Source: Azoarcus sp.
Lineage (GTDB): Bacteria > Pseudomonadota > Gammaproteobacteria > Burkholderiales > Rhodocyclaceae
Direction of reading: 5' to 3'
DNA: 10,634 bases
Assembly (NCBI GenBank): GCA_031258035.1
Contig: JAIRNL010000302.1
Span: 1 to 10,634, forward strand
Under the pieces are notes generated by a model. It was not told the origin of the DNA, did no database searches, and worked only from the letters and a program-made list of their open reading frames with translations. A program made the translations under genes and the position numbers. Below are positions 5,822 through 10,634 of this stretch, one piece after another. The stretch's first letter is position 1. The number at the start of each line of letters is the position of its first letter.

Positions 5822-8800
5822 ATGAACCGTATGAATGTCGATTTTCCTCCCCTTGTGCCGGAAGCTGCCCGGGGACGGCCCGCGGGCCGGCGCTGGGCGC
5901 GTGTTCTGGGCGGGGGGCTCCTGCTCGCCGCCCTCCTGGGCGGGGGGCTTTTCGCCGTGGCGCGCCTCTGGGTTTTCCCCTGGCTCGGCGAACACCCGGA
6001 GTGGGTCGCCGCCGAACTCTCCAGGGCGAGCGGCGTGCCGGTGAGCATCGACAGGCTGGCGGTGGATTGGCCGGGCCTGCGCCCGAGATTGCGCCTGGGC
6101 GGGCTGGCGATGAATACCGGCGAGCGCGCGGTATTGCGGCTGGAACGGGTCGAGGGCACGCTGGCGTGGATGTCGTTGTTGCACTGGATGCCGTATTTTC
6201 ACCGCCTGGAAATCGTCAGTCCGGAGATTGAACTGGGGCGCGGCAAGGACGGCGTTTTTACCGTGGCCGGCATCCGCATCGTGCCGCGCGCCGGGCAGGG
6301 GGGCGATCCTCTCGCGTGGTTGTTCGGGCAGACGCATGTCGTGGTGAGCAATGCCACCCTGACCTGGAACGATGAATTGCGCGCCGCGCCGCCGCTGCGG
6401 CTGGAAGAGGCGCGTTTTGCCTTCAGGCGCGGCCTGACCCGGCACCGTTTCGAGTTCAGGGCGCGCCCGCCGGCCAACCTGGCGACGGTGTTCGAGGCGG
6501 ACGGCGAGGTGAGCCGTTACGATTCCGCCGCCCTGGCGGATATTTCCGGACACCTTCATGTCGGGCTGGAACGCGCCGATCTCGGCGGCTGGTCGGCGTG
6601 GGTGGATTACCCGTTCCCGTTGTCCGGGCATGGCGGCGTGCAATTGTGGCTCGACAGCGATAAAGGCGCGCAGAGCGCGAGCGCGGACGTGAGCCTGGAC
6701 GGCGTCGAAATCGCGCTGGCGCCCGATCTGCCGGTATTGCGGCTCGACCGCCTCGGCGGTCGCCTGCAAGCGAGCCGCGGCCCGGACGGCATCGGGTTCG
6801 GCGCGCGCAGCCTGTGGCTGGATACGGCGGAAGGCAAGGCGCTCTACCCGATGGATTTCAACCTCCAGTTGCGACAAGGGGCGGACGCGGCGGCGGTCGG
6901 CGGCGCCTTTTCGGCGGCGGCGCTCGATCTGGCCGCGCTCGTCGGCCTGGCTGAGTACCTGCCGCTCGGCGAAGAAGCGCGCGCCTACCTGACCGGATTC
7001 GATCCCAAGGGGCGCGTGCGGCAGCTGGCTTTCGACTGGGAAGGCGAGGTCGCCGCGCCGCGCGAATGGTCGCTGAAGGCGGACTTTGAAAACATCGCGC
7101 TCGTCGCGCGCGGCCTCGTTCCCGGCATGGACGGCATCTCGGGGCGGATCGAGGGCGACAGGCGGACGGGGCGCTTCGCGCTCTCCGGCCGCGCCGCCCA
7201 CATCGACCTGCCCAGGGTGTTTGAACATTCGCGCATCGCCCTGGCCAGCCTCGACGCCAAGGGCGGCTGGCGCCGCAAGGACGGGCGGCTGGAACTGGCG
7301 CTCGACGGCGTCGATTTTGCCAACGACGATGCGGCGGGCACGGTCTCGGGCCGCTACGGGTTCGCCCAGGCCGGCCCCGGCGAACTCGACCTCGTCGGCA
7401 GGCTCACCCGGGCCGAGGGCGGCGCGGTGTGGCGTTACATTCCTTTCGTCGCCGGCCCGCGCGCCCGCGACTGGGTGAAAGGCGCCATCCGGCAAGGCAG
7501 GATGAGCGATGTGAAACTGGCGCTCAAAGGGCCCATGCGCGATTTCCCGTTCCGGAACGGGGAGGGCAAGTTCACGGTGGCGGCCAAGGCAAGCGAAACC
7601 AGCCTCGATTATGCCGCCGGCTGGCCGATGTTCGAGGATATCGCGGGCGAGTTGCGCTTCGATGGGCCGGGGCTCACGGTCGAGGCCCGGAGCGGTCGTG
7701 TTTTCGGCGTGCGGCTGGCGCCCGTGCGCGTCGAAATTCCCGATCTCGGCGCCGGGGTGCTCTCGATCGAAGGCGCGGCGAAAGGGCCTGGCGCTGATTT
7801 CATGCGCTACATCGCCGAAAGCCCCCTGTCGAAGCGCCTGCGCGGTTTTCCCGGGCCGCTGCGGGCCGAGGGCGGCGGAGAACTCGCCCTCAGTCTGACG
7901 ATACCGCTGCGCGAACCCGATGCCACCCAGGTCAGCGGCGACTATCGTTTTGCCGGCAACCGCTTCCATCTGGGCGACAGCGGTCTGGTGCTGGCCTCCG
8001 CCGAGGGCGAAGTGCGCTTTACCGGCGAGAGCCTGGACATTCCCGCCATTCGCGGCCGCATGCTCGGCGCGCCACTCATCCTGGAAGGGAAAACGGGCGC
8101 GGAGGGTCTCAAGCTGAACGCGCGCGGACAGGTCGTGGCGACGGCGGCGCGCAAGGAACTGGGCTGGCCGTTGCTGGAATGGCTGGGCGGCAGCGCGGAC
8201 TGGCAGGCCGAGCTTGCCCTCGGGCGCGGCGATGATGGCAGCCGCTTCGTCGTGCGCTCCGGGCTGAAAGGTCTGTACTCGCGGCTGCCGGCGCCTTTCG
8301 CCAAGGAAGCCGACGATGTCGCGCCCCTGGAAATCGTGGTGGTTTCTCCGACGGCGAACAAACCCCGGCAGATCGCGGCAAAGCTGGGCGGCTGGTTCGA
8401 TGCCGTGCTCGAACACGATGCCGCCGGCAAACTGCGTGGCGGCGTGGGCGTGAATCGGCCAGCGGCGATGCCGGCCGGTGCCGGCGTGGACGTCGCGGCT
8501 TCGCTCGACATGCTGGATGTCGATGCCTGGCAATGGTCGCTGGCTGGAAGCGGCGATGGCGGGAATGTCATGCTGCCGCTGGCGAGCGTCACGCTCGATG
8601 CCGGGCGCCTGCGCGCTTTCGGGCGCACGTTCAAGGCGCTGAAATTGCACGCGGTGGCCGATGCCGAGGGCTGGAAAGCCGACGTGGAGAGCGCCGAGGC
8701 CCAGGGCAGGATCGACTGGCGCTGGGCTGGCGAGGGGGTGCTGTCGGCCCGCCTGCGCCGGCTGGAGCTGGCAAACGACGAGGGCGGGAACAACGAAAGC

Positions 8801-9670
8801 GGCGCCGCCCCGCCCAGGAGCCTGCCGGGGCTCGATGTGCGGGCGGAACAGTTCATCGTCAGCGGCCGCGAACTGGGCCAGCTGGAAGTCAGGGCCTCCA
8901 ACCGGAATGGGGGTTGGCTGCTCGACAACCTCACCCTCCAGCGTCCCGAAACGCAATTGACCGGCAGCGGCCTCTGGTTAGCCGGCGAACGGCGCAGCAA
9001 GCTCGATTTCACCCTTTCCACCAGCGACGCCGGCGCGCTGGCTGGCGCCATGGGGTATGCCCACATGGTGCGGGGCGGGCGGGCGAAGCTCGTCGGCCAG
9101 CTGGGGTGGGACGGCACGCTCACCGGCATCGACTACCCGACGCTTTCCGGCTATCTCGACCTTACCGCCAAGGACGGTCGTTTCGAGCGCATCGAGCCGG
9201 GGGTCGGGCGTCTGCTCGGCATCCTCAGCTTGCAGGCGCTGCCGCGCCGGGTGACGCTCGACTTCCGCGACGTATTCTCCGACGGTTTCGTCTTCGACAG
9301 CATCGCCGGCAACGTCGCGGTCTCCAATGGCGTGATGCGTACCGACAGCCTTGTCATCGCCGGCCCGTCGGCGCGGGTGCTGATGCACGGCCAGGCCGAC
9401 ATCGCCGCCGAGACCCAGGATTTGCATGTGACCGTGCGCCCGACCCTGACCGAATCGGTCGCCATCGGCGCCGCCGTGGTCAACCCGGCGGCGGGGGCGG
9501 TGGCCTACCTGGCGCAAAAGGTTCTGGGCGATCCGATCGAGAAGATGTTTTCCTATGACTACTCGGTCACGGGCAACTGGGTTGATCCGGTCGTCACGAA
9601 AACAGGGATGTCGGCGGCCCGCCCCGCGGCGGCGGCGGAGAGCGCCGCTCCCTTGCAGGCGGCTCACTGA
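5822..9670 (+). CDS. yhdP: YhdP family AsmA-like protein, phospholipid transport to the outer membrane
   Basis: YhdP is one of the large AsmA-like proteins (with TamB and YdbH) thought to bridge the periplasm and carry phospholipids from inner to outer membrane. The 1282 residues compare with 1266 in E. coli. The N-terminus has a basic stretch (RGRPAGRRWAR, about 17-27), then one hydrophobic segment (about 28-48) with no cleavage site: a membrane anchor with a large periplasmic part. The rest is repetitive beta-strand sequence with regular hydrophobic alternation, as expected of the groove domain. The C-terminal block is the most typical of the family: GIDYPTLSGYLDL, RIEPGVGRLLGILSLQALPRR, DFRDVFSDGF and GDPIEKMFSYDYSVTGNW, before an Ala-rich tail. 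The ATG at 5822 is chosen because GGA lies eight bases upstream and the anchor follows properly; ATG 5831 and ATG 5795 are alternatives. It is divergent from glnE. Downstream I would expect a nitrilase-like gene and/or tldD in many relatives, but ahpC follows instead. No terminator with a clear stem is seen after the stop. Confidence 0.93.
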   Translation: MNRMNVDFPPLVPEAARGRPAGRRWARVLGGGLLLAALLGGGLFAVARLWVFPWLGEHPEWVAAELSRASGVPVSIDRLAVDWPGLRPRLRLGGLAMNTGERAVLRLERVEGTLAWMSLLHWMPYFHRLEIVSPEIELGRGKDGVFTVAGIRIVPRAGQGGDPLAWLFGQTHVVVSNATLTWNDELRAAPPLRLEEARFAFRRGLTRHRFEFRARPPANLATVFEADGEVSRYDSAALADISGHLHVGLERADLGGWSAWVDYPFPLSGHGGVQLWLDSDKGAQSASADVSLDGVEIALAPDLPVLRLDRLGGRLQASRGPDGIGFGARSLWLDTAEGKALYPMDFNLQLRQGADAAAVGGAFSAAALDLAALVGLAEYLPLGEEARAYLTGFDPKGRVRQLAFDWEGEVAAPREWSLKADFENIALVARGLVPGMDGISGRIEGDRRTGRFALSGRAAHIDLPRVFEHSRIALASLDAKGGWRRKDGRLELALDGVDFANDDAAGTVSGRYGFAQAGPGELDLVGRLTRAEGGAVWRYIPFVAGPRARDWVKGAIRQGRMSDVKLALKGPMRDFPFRNGEGKFTVAAKASETSLDYAAGWPMFEDIAGELRFDGPGLTVEARSGRVFGVRLAPVRVEIPDLGAGVLSIEGAAKGPGADFMRYIAESPLSKRLRGFPGPLRAEGGGELALSLTIPLREPDATQVSGDYRFAGNRFHLGDSGLVLASAEGEVRFTGESLDIPAIRGRMLGAPLILEGKTGAEGLKLNARGQVVATAARKELGWPLLEWLGGSADWQAELALGRGDDGSRFVVRSGLKGLYSRLPAPFAKEADDVAPLEIVVVSPTANKPRQIAAKLGGWFDAVLEHDAAGKLRGGVGVNRPAAMPAGAGVDVAASLDMLDVDAWQWSLAGSGDGGNVMLPLASVTLDAGRLRAFGRTFKALKLHAVADAEGWKADVESAEAQGRIDWRWAGEGVLSARLRRLELANDEGGNNESGAAPPRSLPGLDVRAEQFIVSGRELGQLEVRASNRNGGWLLDNLTLQRPETQLTGSGLWLAGERRSKLDFTLSTSDAGALAGAMGYAHMVRGGRAKLVGQLGWDGTLTGIDYPTLSGYLDLTAKDGRFERIEPGVGRLLGILSLQALPRRVTLDFRDVFSDGFVFDSIAGNVAVSNGVMRTDSLVIAGPSARVLMHGQADIAAETQDLHVTVRPTLTESVAIGAAVVNPAAGAVAYLAQKVLGDPIEKMFSYDYSVTGNWVDPVVTKTGMSAARPAAAAESAAPLQAAH

Positions 9671-9695
9671 CAATGTTATAGCCGGATTTCTTGCG

Positions 9696-9732
9696 ATAGT
9701 TTTTTTCAATCGTCTGTATTCTGATTGGCAAT
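9696..9732 (+). promoter_or_regulatory. Probable OxyR binding site upstream of ahpC
   Basis: The OxyR contact pattern is four tetranucleotides, ATAG, CTAT, ATAG, CTAT, each seven bases apart. Here ATAG (9696-9699), CAAT (9707-9710), ATTC (9718-9721) and CAAT (9729-9732) sit at exactly that spacing and match 12 of 16 positions; the first spacer is a T7 run. The box ends where the -35 region of the candidate ahpC promoter starts, the usual place for activation by OxyR at peroxide-defence genes. Binding is inferred, not shown. Confidence 0.55.
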
Positions 9733-9762
9733 TGGCGTCGCGCCCGGACTGGAGAATATGAT
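9732..9762 (+). promoter_or_regulatory. Candidate ahpC promoter
   Basis: TATGAT (9757-9762) matches 5 of 6 bases of the -10 consensus. The only -35-like hexamer is TTGGCG (9732-9737, 4 of 6) at a long spacing of 19 bases, as often found in promoters that need an activator. The transcript would start near 9769 with a leader of about 70 bases. The remaining gap from 9671 holds the OxyR-like box and no gene. Confidence 0.4.
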
Positions 9763-9822
9763 TCGTTCAACGCCGCCACGGGCGACGTCACGATAATCCG
9801 CATAACCTGTCGTCAAACCCAT

Positions 9823-9833
9823 GCAAGGAGTCT
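9823..9833 (+). promoter_or_regulatory. Strong ribosome binding site of ahpC
   Basis: AAGGAG (9825-9830) lies eight bases before the ATG at 9839 and decides for that start over the in-frame ATG at 9821, which lies upstream of the site. The 11 bases GCAAGGAGTCT (9823-9833) recur exactly in front of ahpF. Confidence 0.85.
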
Positions 9834-9838
9834 TACCC

Positions 9839-10408
9839 ATGAGCAATTCCCTCATCAACACCCAGGTTCTCCCGTTCAAGGCCCAGGCGTACCAGAACGG
9901 CAAGTTCCTTGAAGTTTCGGATGCCACCATCAAGGGCAAGTGGGCGGTATTCTTCTTCTACCCCGCCGACTTCACCTTCGTCTGCCCGACCGAGCTTGGC
10001 GACCTGGCTGACAACTATGCCGAATTCAAGAAGCTGGGCGTGGAAATCTACGGCGTGTCCACCGACACCCATTTCACCCACAAGGCATGGCACGACGCTT
10101 CCGAGACGATCAAGAAGATCGAATACCCGCTGGTCGGCGACCCCACCCACGTCATCAGCAAGAACTTCGGCGTCTATATCGAGGAAGCCGGCGTCGATGA
10201 GCGCGGCACTTTCGTGGTCGATCCGAACGGCAAGATCCAGATCATCGAGATCAACGCCGGCAACATCGGGCGCAATGCCCAGGAGCTGCTGCGCAAGGTG
10301 AAGGCCGCGCAATATGTCGCCGCCCATCCGAACGAAGTTTGCCCGGCCAAGTGGAAGGAAGGCGACAAGACGCTGGCGCCCTCCATCGACCTCGTCGGCA
10401 AGATCTGA
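9839..10408 (+). CDS. ahpC: Alkyl hydroperoxide reductase peroxiredoxin AhpC
   Basis: AhpC is a typical 2-Cys peroxiredoxin that reduces hydrogen peroxide, organic peroxides and peroxynitrite in the cytoplasm and is re-reduced by AhpF with NADH. The active site is PADFTFVCPTEL, with Pro42, Thr46 and the peroxidatic Cys49; the conserved Arg is Arg122 in GVDERGTF; the resolving Cys is Cys168 in HPNEVCPAKW. These correspond to Cys47 and Cys166 of the enterobacterial enzyme. The length of 189 residues fits the family (187 in E. coli), so the protein is complete. The ATG at 9839 has a textbook Shine-Dalgarno site. Codon choice (many AAG, GAC, ATC) looks optimised for high expression. The upstream OxyR-like box suggests peroxide induction, and ahpF follows after 169 bases. 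Confidence 0.98.
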   Translation: MSNSLINTQVLPFKAQAYQNGKFLEVSDATIKGKWAVFFFYPADFTFVCPTELGDLADNYAEFKKLGVEIYGVSTDTHFTHKAWHDASETIKKIEYPLVGDPTHVISKNFGVYIEEAGVDERGTFVVDPNGKIQIIEINAGNIGRNAQELLRKVKAAQYVAAHPNEVCPAKWKEGDKTLAPSIDLVGKI

Positions 10409-10428
10409 ACCCTGCCCGTTGTTGTTGA

Positions 10429-10463
10429 CCGTCCGGGCTGAATCTACCTCCGCGCCCGGACGG
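10429..10463 (+). promoter_or_regulatory. GC-rich hairpin between ahpC and ahpF
   Basis: CCGTCCGGGC (10429-10438) and GCCCGGACGG (10454-10463) form a perfect 10-base inverted repeat with a 15-base loop, 20 bases after the ahpC stop. It is not followed by a T-run, so it is more likely an mRNA-stabilising or processing stem than a terminator. It may protect the 3' end of ahpC RNA. Confidence 0.6.
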
Positions 10464-10470
10464 GTATTTC

Positions 10471-10499
10471 ACAGCCGGCCTCATCGTCGGCTGTTTTTT
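10471..10499 (+). terminator. Intrinsic terminator or attenuator between ahpC and ahpF
   Basis: ACAGCCG (10471-10477) and CGGCTGT (10488-10494) form a 7-base stem with a 10-base loop, followed by a T-run to 10499. This is a typical Rho-independent terminator. As ahpF starts at 10578 on the same strand and the gap after it shows no clear promoter, partial read-through giving more ahpC than ahpF message is the likely arrangement. Confidence 0.75.
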
Positions 10500-10563
10500 C
10501 ATCCGCGCCGCCGGAACTTCGGGCCATCATCCGGCCCTGCCGGGAACCCGCCGTTCATTTATC

Positions 10564-10574
10564 GCAAGGAGTCT
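10564..10574 (+). promoter_or_regulatory. Ribosome binding site of ahpF
   Basis: AAGGAG (10566-10571) lies six bases before the ATG at 10578. The surrounding 11 bases are identical to those before ahpC, so both messages should be initiated efficiently. Confidence 0.8.
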
Positions 10575-10577
10575 GCC

Positions 10578-10634
10578 ATGCTCGACGACGACATCAAGGC
10601 ACAACTGCAAGCCTATCTGGGGAAAATCGTCCAA
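10578..10634 (+). CDS. ahpF: Alkyl hydroperoxide reductase subunit F, N-terminal fragment
   Basis: AhpF is the NADH-dependent flavoprotein disulfide reductase that recycles AhpC. Only 19 codons are in the window; they read MLDDDIKAQLQAYLGKIVQ, closely matching the start of E. coli AhpF (MLDTNMKTQLKAYLEKL), the first helix of its thioredoxin-like N-terminal domain. The FAD and NADH domains and the redox Cys pairs lie beyond the window edge. A strong ribosome binding site and the position after ahpC support the call. The fragment is short, so identification rests on this helix plus context. Confidence 0.88.
   Translation, partial: MLDDDIKAQLQAYLGKIVQ

Noticed and set aside
5669..8956. N-terminal extension of GlnE by about 1,100 residues
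   Set aside because: This part is antisense to yhdP, has no homology to GlnE that I can see, and would give a protein more than twice the family length. The homologous part starts near the ATG at 5668.
8533..9558. Plus-strand frame of 341 codons overlapping the 3' part of yhdP
   Set aside because: It is out of frame with yhdP, whose C-terminal family motifs are encoded across the same bases. Its translation is Arg-rich and low in information, typical of a +1 shadow in high-GC DNA.
9678..9699. Second OxyR box starting from the ATAG at 9678
   Set aside because: The following positions at seven-base spacing read TCTT and TTTT, which do not fit; only the register starting at 9696 works.
9671..9706. 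T7 run at 9700-9706 as a terminator of yhdP
   Set aside because: No stem precedes the T-run; the two ATAG copies at 9678 and 9696 are direct, not inverted. The run is better explained as the spacer of the OxyR-like box.
9978..10327. Minus-strand frame opposite ahpC
   Set aside because: It is antisense to an unmistakable AhpC with both catalytic Cys. There is no ribosome site and no recognisable product.
10521..10537. Short inverted repeat GGGCC-N7-GGCCC before ahpF
   Set aside because: A five-base stem is expected often by chance in DNA this rich in G and C, and no T-run follows.
1..10634. Search for CRISPR arrays, tRNA genes, insertion sequences, toxin-antitoxin pairs or defence genes
   Set aside because: No spaced repeats, no cloverleaf-like sequence, no terminal inverted repeats with a transposase and no small gene pairs were found; coding density is taken up by housekeeping genes.

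Overview
The window looks like a piece of core chromosome from a high-GC Gram-negative proteobacterium, most likely a betaproteobacterium of the Rhodocyclales or Nitrosomonadales type. This rests on the clearly proteobacterial MnmA, GlnE, YhdP, AhpC and AhpF sequences, the strong G/C bias at third codon positions and the gene combination. The lineage is inferred from recall of protein families, not from a search. I see no mobile element, CRISPR array, tRNA, rRNA or phage gene.

Layout from left to right. (1) The 3' nine-tenths of mnmA (+), cut by the window edge; it makes the tRNA 2-thiouridine synthase. (2) A G-rich convergent gap. (3) A three-gene block on the minus strand, in transcription order glnE (bifunctional adenylyl transferase/removase of glutamine synthetase), a stand-alone CYTH-domain triphosphatase-like gene closed by an intrinsic terminator, and then a separate gene for an unrecognised, mostly helical soluble protein of about 316 residues. 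(4) A divergent control region between glnE and yhdP with back-to-back inverted repeats and overlapping candidate promoters. (5) yhdP (+), a very large AsmA-like inner-membrane-anchored protein involved in phospholipid traffic to the outer membrane. (6) A control region with a good OxyR-type box. (7) ahpC (+), the peroxiredoxin. (8) A gap with two hairpins, the second a typical intrinsic terminator. (9) The first 19 codons of ahpF (+), the AhpC reductase.

Functionally these are four housekeeping neighbourhoods: tRNA thiolation, nitrogen control (glnE with its CYTH neighbour, which recalls the ygiF-glnE pairing of enterobacteria), envelope lipid homeostasis (yhdP) and peroxide defence (ahpC-ahpF). 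Only ahpC and ahpF form an obvious functional pair; the hairpins between them suggest more ahpC than ahpF message. I found no convincing new multi-gene system. The items most worth a second look are the unknown protein, the glnE leader structure, the OxyR-like box, the ahpC/ahpF attenuator-like region and the G-run cluster behind mnmA. Several very long open frames, the largest of about 2,000 codons, are antisense artefacts of a genome that almost never uses TTA, CTA or TCA codons.
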